Translations under genes and position numbers: made by a program | Notes under the pieces: generated by a model | Told to the model about the DNA's origin: nothing | Database searches by the model: none | What the model saw: the letters and a program-made list of their open reading frames with translations, nothing else | DNA from: Phycisphaerae bacterium | GTDB lineage: Bacteria; Planctomycetota; Phycisphaerae; UBA1845; Fen-1342 | Assembly (NCBI GenBank): GCA_022072445.1 | Contig: JAJVHV010000002.1 | Location: 1 to 64,000, forward strand | DNA: 64,000 nt | Reading direction: 5' to 3' | Part shown: positions 36,901 to 45,461 of the stretch, in pieces | How the letters are laid out: each line of letters opens with the position of its first letter | Numbering within the stretch: the first letter of the stretch is position 1

Positions 36901-37718
36901 CCGACCTCGTGGCTGCCGCTTTCATCGCGGTCGTCACGGTCATTCTCAGCCGCAACATTCCCGGCTTGCTCGAAATCGCCGTGCTTCAGAAGCTGCCGCT
37001 CGAGCCCTCGGCGCGCTACGCGATCACCACCATCTCAAGCTACGTCATTTCGATCATCGGCATCATTCTGGCCTTCGCCGCCGTCGGCGTCGGCTGGTCC
37101 AAGGTGCAGTGGCTGGCCGCCGCCGTCACCGTCGGACTGGGCTTCGGCCTTCAGGAAATCTTCGCGAATTTCGTCAGCGGCCTGATCATCCTCTTCGAGC
37201 GCCCGATCCGCGTCGGCGACACCGTCACCGTCGGCGCCATCACGGGTACCGTCTCGCGCATCCGCATCCGCGCCACCACCATCACCGACTGGGACCGCCG
37301 CGAGCTGATCATCCCCAATAAGGACCTGATCACCGGTCAGGTCATCAACTGGACGCTGACCGACCCGCTCGCGCGGCTGATCGTTCCGGTGGGTGTCGCT
37401 TACGGCGCCGACATCGCGCTGGCCCGCACCATCCTGAATCGCATCGCCGCCGCCACCCCCAACGTGCTCGAGAAACCCGCGCCCTACGCGGTCTTTGTCG
37501 GCTTCGGCGAGAGCACGCTGAACCTCGAGCTGCGCGTGTTCGTCAACCATGTCGACAACTCGCTCGCCGTCCGCGACACGATCAACTACGAGATCAACCG
37601 CCAGTTTGCCGAAGCCGGCATCGCGATCGCCTTCCCGCAGCGCGACGTCCACGTCCACCTTTCGCCCTCGGCCCAGACCGCGCTCGACCTGCGCCGCCCA
37701 GTCGTCGAGGAAACCTGA
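33999..37718 (+). CDS. Large mechanosensitive channel, MscK/KefA-like
   Basis: The ATG at 33999 directly follows the upstream stop; an ATG at 34011 is possible. The 1239-residue protein has a signal peptide, a long Ala/Gln/Glu-rich periplasmic coiled-coil (about 60-480, like the MscK/YbdG-type N domain) and about ten membrane helices. A C-terminal MscS core follows, with the pore helix and motif LGFGLQEIFANFVSGLIILF near 1045-1065, then VGDTVTVGAITGTVSRI and NKDLITGQVINWT. It relieves turgor by opening under membrane tension. The next start (CorA) overlaps its stop (TGATG). Confidence 0.93.
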   Translation: MSAEMTFRLTGYSANAWRRASKRRAGCRAATVLIAAALLARPASAQTSAASQPADPQTAPASQPASTSAASEPAATPRRVEPSAAEISAERVREEMARIQADTTLSDTARAAALKLCEDAIAQLAAAEQNSAKAAGFAEMVAGTPDQLDQVNQELSRPLVSSLPAGEVEPPSSQPAVASILSKLEAELAAQRDRLAAAQQALANWDIEISQRAERLIKIPEQRTRGQEQLAALTQQLTAQAGPAESESESAELASARRLLLLAQKRAIESRLETLRQEHTCLTAQGELLAKRRDLAARDVVVAQESLDIWQSFVDEQRAAAAARAQRDAELAREEALRRDPQLAQLFDRNAELSRASAEVAERIKQLEAEAATIEAVSARLKAEQSDIQTNVAAVGATDLIATLLRESRNALPDLRVHRRRMGDVDEEFGRAALEQKRYAEQRRALGVVAVAVNDFLNRLVPAPSEAQRQSLSATVQNELSKRQQILDELAMRYGAYRGALARVRFGEKTLIDLSTALRAYIDEHILWVRSNEPLKWQDTARLRDGVVWLADPFRWQAAVRLLRADFTLQPLTVGFSIAALVALAAGRPFFTRRLRRISDDVGRMRTDRFTLTIRALFCTAAIAGPVPAALGILAWRLVSAAGDPLAAELARAASADTAFAFSVSAGLAQFARAVFIFELIRYACRPSGLCDAHFRWPAHNLRVVRVNFLWIIVVAAPSILLTTMAETLRGDELSAIARAAFLVTTIATAVFMFRVLSPRRGLLRDTLRRFENGWLNRLRYVWFPAVVLLPLFLGTLAALGYYYGALQIHRRIAFSIWLIAGTLIAHALMLRLIFIEHRRLAIEQFRRRRDALKAEAREAGRVSEAGETQVVVEEPEVDLSMIDVQTRKLLRSAFFFGLLIGGWLIWSDVLPALGFLRNFELISAGTAEVAAAPDVVQPAPGAPMAVAPPADGSPAVAPSARGALTLADLVAAAFIAVVTVILSRNIPGLLEIAVLQKLPLEPSARYAITTISSYVISIIGIILAFAAVGVGWSKVQWLAAAVTVGLGFGLQEIFANFVSGLIILFERPIRVGDTVTVGAITGTVSRIRIRATTITDWDRRELIIPNKDLITGQVINWTLTDPLARLIVPVGVAYGADIALARTILNRIAAATPNVLEKPAPYAVFVGFGESTLNLELRVFVNHVDNSLAVRDTINYEINRQFAEAGIAIAFPQRDVHVHLSPSAQTALDLRRPVVEET

Positions 37719-38872
37719 TGGCGCGCAAGCCGCAACGCCGACAACGCCATCGCTTCCGCGTACGCGCCGCGCCCGTCGGCCACCCGCCCGGAACACTGCT
37801 CGCCCGCCCGCACGCCGCTCCCTGCGTCGTCCGGGTCATCGCCTACGGGCCCGACGCGTTTGTCGAGCAGACCGTGCGCGACGCAGCCGAGCTTGAGCCG
37901 CTGCTGCGGCAGTGGGCCGTCACCTGGGTCGACGTCGAAGGCGTCGGCGACGTCGATCTCATCGCCCGCATCGGCCGCATCTTCGGCCTGCACGCTCTGG
38001 CGCTCGAGGACGTCGTCAACCTGCACCAGCGCGCCAAAGTCGAGGATTATCAGGATCACTGCTTTATCGTCTCGCACATCGCCTCGCTGGCCGAGTTCGT
38101 CAGCACCGAGCAGGTCAGCATCTTCCTCGGCCGCGGTTTCGTCCTGACGTTTCAGGAAGGAAAGCCCGGCGACTGCTTCGAATCCGTCCGCCAGCGTATT
38201 CGCGAAGCACGCGGTCGGCTCCGCCGCGGCGGCGCCGACCTCCTGACGTATGCGCTGCTCGACGGCGTCGTCGACGGATACTTCCCGCTGCTCGAGAAAC
38301 TCGGCGACCGGCTCGATGCGATCGAGGACGAGATCATCGCCCGGCCCGCGGCCCGCCCCGTTCATCACCTGCACGAGCTGAAACGCGACCTGCTCTGCCT
38401 GCGGCGCACCATCTGGCCGCTCCGCGACGCGCTGAACGGCCTGATCCGCGACGAGAGCGCGCTCATCGGCGACGAGGCCCGCGTCTATCTGCGCGACTGC
38501 TACGATCACTGCGTGCGCATCCTCGACCTGGTCGAGATCTACCGCGAGTTGAGCGCCGACCTGATCGATCTCTATCTCTCGTCCGTCAGCAACCGCATGA
38601 ACGAGATCATGAAGGTTCTCACGATCTTCTCGACCATCTTCAATCCGCTCACGTTCATCGCCGGAATCTACGGCATGAACTTCCGCCCCGAATCCTCCCC
38701 GCTCAACATGCCCGAGCTGAGCTGGTACTGGGGCTACCCCTTCGCACTCACGCTCATGTTCCTCGTCGCGGCGTCCCTGCTGATCTTCTTCTGGCGCAAG
38801 GGCTGGATCCGCACCGCCCGCGGCCCGCTCGACGCCCAACCCGGTTCCGATCCACGCCCCGCTGGCCGGTAA
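37718..38872 (+). CDS. corA: CorA family magnesium/cobalt transporter
   Basis: The ATG at 37718 overlaps the channel stop (TGATG), giving coupled translation. The 384-residue protein has the cytoplasmic CorA funnel domain and two C-terminal helices, with the selectivity motif YGMNF (Gly319-Met320-Asn321). The loop after it (SSPLNMPEL) lacks the usual MPEL-Glu pattern only in part: MPEL is present. It should move Mg2+ or Co2+. Pairing with a mechanosensitive channel suggests a joint osmotic/ion role, which is inference. Confidence 0.93.
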   Translation: MARKPQRRQRHRFRVRAAPVGHPPGTLLARPHAAPCVVRVIAYGPDAFVEQTVRDAAELEPLLRQWAVTWVDVEGVGDVDLIARIGRIFGLHALALEDVVNLHQRAKVEDYQDHCFIVSHIASLAEFVSTEQVSIFLGRGFVLTFQEGKPGDCFESVRQRIREARGRLRRGGADLLTYALLDGVVDGYFPLLEKLGDRLDAIEDEIIARPAARPVHHLHELKRDLLCLRRTIWPLRDALNGLIRDESALIGDEARVYLRDCYDHCVRILDLVEIYRELSADLIDLYLSSVSNRMNEIMKVLTIFSTIFNPLTFIAGIYGMNFRPESSPLNMPELSWYWGYPFALTLMFLVAASLLIFFWRKGWIRTARGPLDAQPGSDPRPAGR

Positions 38873-38954
38873 GAAAGACGGCGGCACGGATGCGGTATTC
38901 GCGCGCTTCAGTGTTTACGGTTCATCGTTCAGCGCTGCCGTTCGCTCATCCGAG

Positions 38955-38974
38955 CCGGCGTGTCCCCACGCCGG
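38955..38974. terminator. GC-rich hairpin between convergent corA and HAF-repeat genes
   Basis: CCGGCGTG and CACGCCGG form a perfect 8-bp stem around TCCC, followed on the plus strand by TTGATT. Its place 83 bp after corA and 105 bp after the opposing gene's end suggests a bidirectional terminator. Confidence 0.5.
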
Positions 38975-39078
38975 TTGATTGCGAACGATGATCCTTCGCG
39001 CAAATCGGCGCACCCCGCGCGTCGATCGGGCTGTGGACAGCCCGGCTCTGATTGCGTTCATCGTTCAGACTTTGTCGA

Positions 39079-40344
39079 TCACGGCTCCGCCAGCAGTTCG
39101 ACGAACGCGTCGACGTCGAAGCCGTTGAAGCTGCCGTCCTGGTTGATGTCGCCGGCCCAGTCGGCGTGGCAGCCGGGATAGGCGGCGGCGTGGGCTTCGA
39201 GGTCGATCAGCGCCAGCACGAACGGCTCGATGTCGAAGACGTTCACGCTGCCGTCGCAGTTCATGTCGCCCAGGACGAAAGGCGTCAGCAGGATCGCGTC
39301 GTCGGCGTCGTAGCCGCGGGCGACGATCCACCCATTGTTGTTGATGTCACGTGCGCTCCCCAGCCGCCGGTAGTCCGGGTGCGTGCCGGCGTCGATCAAC
39401 TCGCTCAGGTTGCGCAGGCCGTGCTGCTTGTCCCAGATGAAGGCGATGAACACGTCCAGGTCGGTCTGGCCGCCGCCGACCATGACGCCGTGGTCGTTCA
39501 GGCCGTACGGCACGATGCGCTGGTGATTGCCGGGCAGGAAGCCGGTGAGCGTGGGGCCTTCGACCGGGTCCCAGAGGCAACCTTGCAAGTCACTGGTCTG
39601 GCAGGCCACTTGCGAGTGTTCGTTAATCGCGATCGCGCCGATGATCAGTTGGTTCTTGGAGGCAAAGCCCAGCGGGCGGATGCCGTTCTCGCGGTCCCAG
39701 ATGAAACCCTCCATCAGGGCGCGCTCCGATTCGCCCGTACCGACGACTTCACCCTTGTTATTGATTGCCCAGGCTGAGGTGTTGGTGCCGCCGACTGTTA
39801 GTGTCGGTAGCATTTCCATGCCGTGGGCTTCAGTCCAGAGAAAGGGGCGCTCGCCGCCAAACGTCTGGCTGTAGCCAACAACGTCATCGTTATCGTTCAT
39901 CCCCAAGCCGCGGCTGCTGAACGACTCGCCGGGGAGGTCGCCCAAGCCAATCATCCCAGCTTCCGGTGTCCACAAAAATGCCTCGCCGCCCTGTGACGAA
40001 CTTGAGGTGCCACAGATGTGACCCAGCTCGTTGATGTCGTAGCCATGGCTGGACGATCTGCCGCCCGGAAGATCGCCGAGGTCACGCATTTGCTCGCCAG
40101 GTCGCCAGTAGAACGCATGGAGGTGGAAGTCCCAATTGAGCGAGTCGCCCGTGGCCTCTCCAGCGTCATTGATGGCCTCTGGCAGCGAATCGCCACCGTA
40201 CACCGCCGGGAACTTCCCCATGCCCTGCGCACGGTACAGCGTTCGTGGCTCGCCCCCCAGAGCGAAGAGTCCGAAGCAGAGGGCGCCGACCAGTGTCGGC
40301 GCCCAGTAGCCTCGACGCGTTGGATTACGGCGCCGGGGATTCAT
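39079..40344 (-). CDS. Secreted HAF-repeat protein with C-terminal dockerin-like calcium loops
   Basis: This 421-residue protein has an N-terminal signal segment (about 13-30) and about six HAF-type repeats of 40-50 residues (DLGDLPGG...GYDINELGHICG; GLGDLPGE...GMNDNDDVVGYS). These are thought to form a beta-propeller-like extracellular domain. The C-terminus has two EF-hand-like loops, GDMNCDGSVNVFDIEPFV and GDINQDGSFNGFDVDAFV, the form common on secreted planctomycete proteins. Its ATG lies inside the end of the upstream gene (20-base overlap), so the two are coupled. The role of the C-terminal module in anchoring or sorting is not established. Confidence 0.87.
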   Translation of the reverse strand: MNPRRRNPTRRGYWAPTLVGALCFGLFALGGEPRTLYRAQGMGKFPAVYGGDSLPEAINDAGEATGDSLNWDFHLHAFYWRPGEQMRDLGDLPGGRSSSHGYDINELGHICGTSSSSQGGEAFLWTPEAGMIGLGDLPGESFSSRGLGMNDNDDVVGYSQTFGGERPFLWTEAHGMEMLPTLTVGGTNTSAWAINNKGEVVGTGESERALMEGFIWDRENGIRPLGFASKNQLIIGAIAINEHSQVACQTSDLQGCLWDPVEGPTLTGFLPGNHQRIVPYGLNDHGVMVGGGQTDLDVFIAFIWDKQHGLRNLSELIDAGTHPDYRRLGSARDINNNGWIVARGYDADDAILLTPFVLGDMNCDGSVNVFDIEPFVLALIDLEAHAAAYPGCHADWAGDINQDGSFNGFDVDAFVELLAEP

Positions 40345-41167
40345 TGATCAGCACCGCAATCTGGTCATCGTCCGTGTTGGAGCAGACGACGTCCTTCAGT
40401 CCGTCCTGGTCCATGTCGTCGATCGCCACAAAGCACGGCTTGGGCGATGAGTTATTCGTCGGGTCACGGGTGCAGAAATAGTACGGCGGCTCGTCGAACG
40501 TGGCGTCGTTGTTGCCGACGTACACCGCGATGCCGCCGTGTCCAAAATCGGGGCTCTGCGTGTAGCACAGGCCGGAGGTATGCATCGCCGCCAGCGCGAT
40601 GACGACGCGCCCATCGCGGTCCAGGTCGTTGAGCGCCAGCCCCATCGCGTCGGTCGTGTCGCCGTCCAGCGCGACGTAGTGCGGGCTGCTGAAGCTGCCG
40701 CCGGCGGTTTGATAGAGAATCGCCACCTGCGGGTCTGAACCGTACACGTCGTACGGCATGAGGACCACGATATCCAACTTCCCGTCCGGCGCGGGATCGT
40801 CCGACGCCTCGCCCATGTCGGCCAGCTCGATCCGCGTGGGCGCCTGGTTCAGCAGGAAGGGCGAGTCGTCGATCTCCGTCAGGCCATCCGAAACCGGCGA
40901 CCAGTCCTGCGTGTTCTGATACACCGTGATCGACCAGTCCTCGGTGTGGGTGGCCTTGTTGGCAACCGCCACGTCGGGATAGTCGTCGCCGCCCAGGAAA
41001 TTGCCGATGGCGACTTCCTGCGGATCGTCGAGTGTGTTGAAGACCACCGGCGTCTTGAAATCGACTGCCGGCTGCGCGAAGGCGCGCGGAGTTGTGAAAA
41101 GACACGCACCCATGACCCCCAGTGTAATCGCCCCCGTGCTGAAACGGTGCAAGAACCCGCTACACAT
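40325..41167 (-). CDS. Secreted FG-GAP/VCBS-repeat protein
   Basis: The start at 41167 has AGGAGG nine bases upstream. The 280-residue protein begins with a signal peptide (ending PRAFAQ) and contains FG-GAP/VCBS-type beta-propeller repeats with calcium-binding Asp runs (DYPDVAVANK, DGKLDIVVLMPYD, DRDGRVVIALAAM, DQDGLKDVVCSNTD). Only about four blades are visible, so it may be a partial propeller. The gene overlaps the HAF gene start by 20 bases. Function unknown; probably extracellular. Confidence 0.83.
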   Translation of the reverse strand: MCSGFLHRFSTGAITLGVMGACLFTTPRAFAQPAVDFKTPVVFNTLDDPQEVAIGNFLGGDDYPDVAVANKATHTEDWSITVYQNTQDWSPVSDGLTEIDDSPFLLNQAPTRIELADMGEASDDPAPDGKLDIVVLMPYDVYGSDPQVAILYQTAGGSFSSPHYVALDGDTTDAMGLALNDLDRDGRVVIALAAMHTSGLCYTQSPDFGHGGIAVYVGNNDATFDEPPYYFCTRDPTNNSSPKPCFVAIDDMDQDGLKDVVCSNTDDDQIAVLINESPAP

Positions 41168-41548
41168 GGCTCATATCCTCCTGTGAAACGAGCCATACGA
41201 CGCTGGTCAGCAACCACTTACGCTCTACATCGCGCCACCATCGCCATGCCGTTCCTCCTGCGCCCCCCTGCGTCACCCCCGCCAGAGATCGACATGCACG
41301 CGCCGTGCCACAGTGCCAGCCGGACGGGAATGACCGGGGTTAGGGCCAGGCCGCGCCGAGTTCTGGGAGAACTCAGGCGGGGCCCGTCGATTCAGGCTCG
41401 CCCCTTGCCTGCGTTCCTGATCGGGTCCCGCTCGTCGCCAGAAATGAAGCTGAGCCGCGACCCGCCGGCTCCGAGTCCCTGCCGTGACACGAGGGCCGGC
41501 CGGCGCTCGCGCTCGGTCTCGGCGCGACGCGCGCCCAATCCAACGCGA
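41168..41548. other. Gene-free interval with one short palindrome
   Basis: No coding sequence is supported in these 381 bases. The only structure seen is GAGTTCT-GGG-AGAACTC at 41358-41374, a perfect 7-bp inverted repeat that could be a terminator hairpin for the cupredoxin transcript or an operator for the gene at 41167. The promoter of that gene should lie here but is not recognisable. Confidence 0.5.
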
Positions 41549-41962
41549 CTACTCCACCACGATCACCTTCGCGTCGCGCATCGCCGCCAGCCCCGGGTGC
41601 AGCTCGCAGAAATACGTGTATTCGCCCGCGCTGTCGAACGTCAGCGGAAACGAATCACCCGGCTGAATCTCGCCCGAATCAAACGTCGCGCCCGCGTCGG
41701 CGTCGCCCGGGTTGCCGCTCGTCACGGTGTGCGCGGCGGGATCTTGGTTGCGCCAGTGAACCGTGCCGCCTTTCTTGATGGTCACCTCTTTCGGCACGAA
41801 CGCGAACCCGTTGATGAACACTTCCGCCACCAGCGCCACGCTCTCGTTGTCATTAACATTCTCGTTTCCGCTACCGTCCGTGTTCTGCGGGCACCCGCCC
41901 GAACAGAGCGCGATCACCGCCGCCGCCACGCCGCACGTCACCGCATTCGATCGTTTCCGCAT
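41549..41962 (-). CDS. Cupredoxin (plastocyanin-like) lipoprotein
   Basis: This 137-residue protein starts with a lipoprotein signal (LCSGGC, Cys24) and a short flexible linker (NENVNDNES). A single cupredoxin domain follows with the copper ligands His78 (AAHTVTSG), Cys119, His122 and probably Met128 (CELHPGLAAM). It should be a small extracytoplasmic electron carrier. It lies 44 bp downstream of the sugar dehydrogenase gene on the same strand, so it is a candidate acceptor for that enzyme. Confidence 0.9.
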   Translation of the reverse strand: MRKRSNAVTCGVAAAVIALCSGGCPQNTDGSGNENVNDNESVALVAEVFINGFAFVPKEVTIKKGGTVHWRNQDPAAHTVTSGNPGDADAGATFDSGEIQPGDSFPLTFDSAGEYTYFCELHPGLAAMRDAKVIVVE

Positions 41963-42006
41963 GGGAATTCCTCACTCTGCTATCGTTCCGAGCGTTCGTG
42001 TTCCGC

Positions 42007-43326
42007 TCACTCACTCGCCGGTGCGATGCGCTCCACCGTCCCGTCGCTGCCATCCGGCCCAAGCCGCGCGCTGCCCAGGACGTACAGCTCGCCGTTCTCG
42101 TCGCGCCCCAGCGCCAGCACAAATCGCCCGGCGCGCCCGTCGGCGCGCCCGTCCACTGTCAGTTCGCGAAATGACCAGTTACCGGCGTCGTCCTCCTCCG
42201 CGGCGAAGATCGTTCCGTCGCCGATGAGAAAGCTGCGGCTCCAGTCTGCAAAAACGTATTGCCCGCGCAGCCCGGGTAGCGCGTCACCATCGTAAACGTA
42301 TCCTCCCACGACCGCGAATCCGAACGGCGCGCCGCTGGTGTCGGTGTGCAGATACTCGATGATCGGCGCCGTGAGCGGTTCGCCGCCTGCACCGCTCTCA
42401 GCACACGTGCCGCCGACGCGGCACGGCGTGCCCTCGCGGATGCGCCAGCCGTAGTTGCCGCCGGCGGTCACCAGGTTGATTTCTTCGCGTTGCCCCTGCC
42501 CGACGTCTGCCGCGAACAGCCGGCCATCCGTGTCGATCGAGAACCGCCACACGTTTCGCAGCCCCCAGGCGAAGATTTCCGCCCGCGCGCCGCTGGTGTC
42601 GGTCAGCGGGTTATCCGCCGGTATGCCGTAGGGGTCGCCGCCGTCGACGTCGATCCGCAGAATCTTCCCCAGCAGCGTCGTAAGGTCCTGCGCGTTGCCG
42701 AGGTCGGCGGTGTGCCCGAGTCCCTCGTCGTTGGCGTTGCCTCCGTCGCCGACCGAGACGTACAAGAAGCCGTCGTCGCCGAACGCGAGCTGTCCGCCGT
42801 TGTGATTCGCCTGCGGTTTGAAGATTCGGAGGAGCAGTCGCTCGCTGTCGGCGTCGGCGCGCGTCGGGTCCGAGGTGACGCGGAACTCGGAGAGGTGAAT
42901 CTCGCTGTCGAATCCGGCCGGTCCGTCGGCGCCCAGCGGAGCGTTGTAGTAGACGAAGAAACGGCCGTTGTCGTCGTAGTTCGGATGGAACGCCAGCCCC
43001 AGCAGCCCGCGCTCGTCGAATGCTTCGTTCAGATCGGCGAGCTTTCCGCGGATGTCGAGGAATGCGCCGTCCAGCAGCGTGTCGTTCTCGTCGATGATCC
43101 GCACGCGGCCGATCTGCTCGACGATGTACTTCCAGTCGTGCCCCTCACGCGCGGTCGCCAGCGCCACCGGCGCGGTCAGCCCCTCGGCGATGACGGTCAA
43201 CGTGATCGTGTTGACGGGCTCATCGGCCGGCGTTTCGACGCGCGGGCAGCCAATCAGCCCGGCGGCGGCGATGGGCAGCAGCGCAGCACACCGGAATGAA
43301 GAAACACACGATGTTTGCATTCGCAT
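42007..43326 (-). CDS. PQQ-dependent sugar dehydrogenase family (GSDH) lipoprotein
   Basis: The start at 43326 is chosen because it begins a lipoprotein signal (GLIGC, Cys27); the frame extends to 43377. The 439-residue protein is a six-bladed propeller of the soluble glucose/sorbosone dehydrogenase family: RGLLGLAFHPNYDDNG, QANHNGGQLAFGDDG, YVSVGDGG, AWGLRNVWRFS and NYGWRIREG are all typical. By family it oxidises sugars or aldoses using PQQ and passes the electrons to a carrier. The adjacent cupredoxin could be that carrier. PQQ synthesis genes are not in the window. Confidence 0.9.
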   Translation of the reverse strand: MRMQTSCVSSFRCAALLPIAAAGLIGCPRVETPADEPVNTITLTVIAEGLTAPVALATAREGHDWKYIVEQIGRVRIIDENDTLLDGAFLDIRGKLADLNEAFDERGLLGLAFHPNYDDNGRFFVYYNAPLGADGPAGFDSEIHLSEFRVTSDPTRADADSERLLLRIFKPQANHNGGQLAFGDDGFLYVSVGDGGNANDEGLGHTADLGNAQDLTTLLGKILRIDVDGGDPYGIPADNPLTDTSGARAEIFAWGLRNVWRFSIDTDGRLFAADVGQGQREEINLVTAGGNYGWRIREGTPCRVGGTCAESGAGGEPLTAPIIEYLHTDTSGAPFGFAVVGGYVYDGDALPGLRGQYVFADWSRSFLIGDGTIFAAEEDDAGNWSFRELTVDGRADGRAGRFVLALGRDENGELYVLGSARLGPDGSDGTVERIAPASE

Positions 43327-43472
43327 TTTCAATCTCTGCTCAAGTCTGATAACCAGAATCCCGATCTTGAAGACCACGCCGGCCCGCGCCTATACTCCCG
43401 TACCTCGTAACTTCCCGGCTGTGGGTCGTGGGCGGTCTGCAGCCATTTTCGGAACCTCTGGAGGACCACCGG

Positions 43473-43862
43473 ATGACGCTTGGCGTCTGCGCGCAATGGC
43501 TGTCGTTATCGTGCCTGAGTCTGCCCGCCATGCCGTTACCTGAGTCACCTTTCGAGCCCGAGGCTGGGCGCACAATTTACCGGGTCTGCCGCGTGACGGC
43601 CTACTGCGACAACGGCGTGACGGCGTCGGGAAAGTGGACGCGCGTCGGGCACTGCGCGGCGCCGGAGGACATTCCGTTCGGGACGGAGGTTTACATTCCG
43701 GAGCTGGATCGCACGTTTATCGTGACGGACCGCACCGCGCCGCGTTTTCGGAAGAACACGGTCGATATTTTCATGCCGACGGAGTTTGCCTGCACGCGTT
43801 TTGGCTGCCGTTATCTCGAGTGTGAGTTTGTGATTCGTCCGCCCTCGCTGGCCCGGCGTTAG
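43473..43862 (+). CDS. 3D-domain protein (double-psi beta-barrel)
   Basis: The ATG at 43473 follows GGAGG by eight bases; the longer frame from 43428 has no such site. The 129-residue protein has a weak signal-like N-terminus and a 3D domain (RVTAYCDNGVTASGKW, PFGTEVYIPELD, TDRTAPRF, NTVDIFM) with the aspartates Asp79, Asp86 and Asp98. This domain is related to MltA/RlpA-type lytic enzymes acting on peptidoglycan. Four or more cysteines suggest export. Whether it cuts cell wall cannot be told. Confidence 0.87.
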   Translation: MTLGVCAQWLSLSCLSLPAMPLPESPFEPEAGRTIYRVCRVTAYCDNGVTASGKWTRVGHCAAPEDIPFGTEVYIPELDRTFIVTDRTAPRFRKNTVDIFMPTEFACTRFGCRYLECEFVIRPPSLARR

Positions 43863-43900
43863 CGGCCCGGGCCGGATGCTCTCATCGGCCGTTTGCTCGT

Positions 43901-43916
43901 GAAGTTGTATAACTTC
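43901..43916. terminator. Small hairpin between convergent genes
   Basis: GAAGTT-GTAT-AACTTC is a perfect 6-bp stem, 38 bp after the 3D gene and 53 bp after the opposing hydrolase end, followed by a pyrimidine-rich run (TCCCGCTTCTCC). A terminator role is plausible only. Confidence 0.35.
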
Positions 43917-43969
43917 TCCCGCTTCTCCAGTTCCCAGGAAGCGACTCAATACCGGACGGCCGGACGCGA

Positions 43970-45328
43970 TCAGGGTGGAGCGTGCCGGCCCGCCAACTTG
44001 ATCCACTCCGCCACTTCGGCCACGACTTTTTCGGAAACGTAGTCGGGCTTGGCGTATTCGGCCGGAGAGGACTTGCCCGCCCCGGCGATCATCAGGTGGT
44101 TCAGGTCGTCGAAGAGGCAGAGTTTGGCGTGTGGTTTGCCCTGGAACTTCGACTTCCAGATTTCGAAGTCCTTGAGCGTCACCTGGTAATCGCGGCCGCC
44201 CTGAAGAAAGAGCAGCGGCAGTTTGAGCTCCAACGCCGCCGCGACGTTGTCGCGCTTCTGCAACTCGGCCCAATAGCGCGGCGGGGCGCCGAGGAGCGGC
44301 TCCTTGACGTCGTCGGGCCGGCCGGCGCGGATGGCGGCCGTGCCTTTTCTCACCTGCTCAAGCTGAAGCTGCTCGTCGTCGGAAATCACGTCATCGAGAT
44401 TGAAGATGTAGTTGAGCTGGTCCTCGACGAGGTCGCAGAGTGGGCGGGCGTTGGCCGCCATCATGATCAGGCCGGCCAGCCTCCGATCGCGCTGCGCGAT
44501 GAACGGGGCGGCAAATCCGCCCAGGCTGTGGCCGAGGATGAAGACGCGGGCTGGATCGAGCTCGGGCCGGCCGCGGAGCAGTTCGGCGGCGGCGACGGCG
44601 TCGTCGATCGTCTCCCACTCCAGCGTGATGTCCTCGGGTTTGAGCGTGGCGGGATACTGCTGCGTGCGTTTGACATAGCGGATGCTGGCGACGCCGCGGC
44701 CGGCCAGGCCCCAGGCGAGGTCGCGGAAGACGCGGTTAGGGCCGAGCGTCTCGTCGGCGTCGTGGGCGCCTGAGCCGTGCACGAACACCACGCCGGGAAG
44801 TTCCTTGGCGTCGCCGGCAGGAAGCGTGAGGACGGCGGGGAGCTCGAACTCGCCGCAGCGCAGCGTGAGCTTTTCCTCGCGGAACGCGTCGGGTTTGGCG
44901 TAGGGCGGGCAGCGGTTGTCCTTGATGGATTCGACCGCGTCGAACCACAGGCCGGTGAGCTTGTCGTCCTTGGTGAGCACGAACCGGATTTTCAACAGGC
45001 TGCGCTCGAAACGGAGCGTGAAGCGGACGGCGGTCAAATCCCCGGCGGGAATTTCCTCGACGGCGTCCTCGCCGACGAACTTGCCGTGCTGGAAGAGGAC
45101 CGCGGCCCAGGCCTGGGCGAGCTGCTGGGCGGTCATGGCGGCGCGCATCTTTTCTTCGGAGCGGGCGACGACTTCGTCGGCTTTTCCGCCCGACCAGAGC
45201 GCGAGCAGCTCGCGGCCAACCTTGATCTTCGGCGAGTCGGCCGGGCGCGACTGGGCGTCGGCGTGCGAAGCGGGCAGCACGGCCAGCAGGGCGAGCAGCA
45301 GCGCGGGAAGGTACTTGAAGCGCGGCAT
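43970..45328 (-). CDS. Secreted alpha/beta hydrolase with N-terminal DUF3887-like domain
   Basis: The ATG at 45328 has GGAGG six bases upstream and starts a signal peptide (ending SHADAQ). The 452-residue protein has a DUF3887-like N domain (about 30-135, ALWSGGKADEVVAR) and an alpha/beta hydrolase domain. The latter shows HGSG (oxyanion), nucleophile Ser268 in GHSLGGF, Asp in GGRDYQV and His in DDLNHLM. The pair of domains is typical of secreted acyl esterases of unknown substrate. Confidence 0.9.
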   Translation of the reverse strand: MPRFKYLPALLLALLAVLPASHADAQSRPADSPKIKVGRELLALWSGGKADEVVARSEEKMRAAMTAQQLAQAWAAVLFQHGKFVGEDAVEEIPAGDLTAVRFTLRFERSLLKIRFVLTKDDKLTGLWFDAVESIKDNRCPPYAKPDAFREEKLTLRCGEFELPAVLTLPAGDAKELPGVVFVHGSGAHDADETLGPNRVFRDLAWGLAGRGVASIRYVKRTQQYPATLKPEDITLEWETIDDAVAAAELLRGRPELDPARVFILGHSLGGFAAPFIAQRDRRLAGLIMMAANARPLCDLVEDQLNYIFNLDDVISDDEQLQLEQVRKGTAAIRAGRPDDVKEPLLGAPPRYWAELQKRDNVAAALELKLPLLFLQGGRDYQVTLKDFEIWKSKFQGKPHAKLCLFDDLNHLMIAGAGKSSPAEYAKPDYVSEKVVAEVAEWIKLAGRHAPP

Positions 45329-45461
45329 GAGCGGCCTCCAGTGTGCGGCGAAGCGCACTTGGGAATCGTATCCGGCGGGCAGCGGGTGTGCGAGATGCAC
45401 AGCGGGGGGACGCGGGAACTCGACGTGCGTTGCGGGCGGGGATTCTCACACCAGCGGTCCA

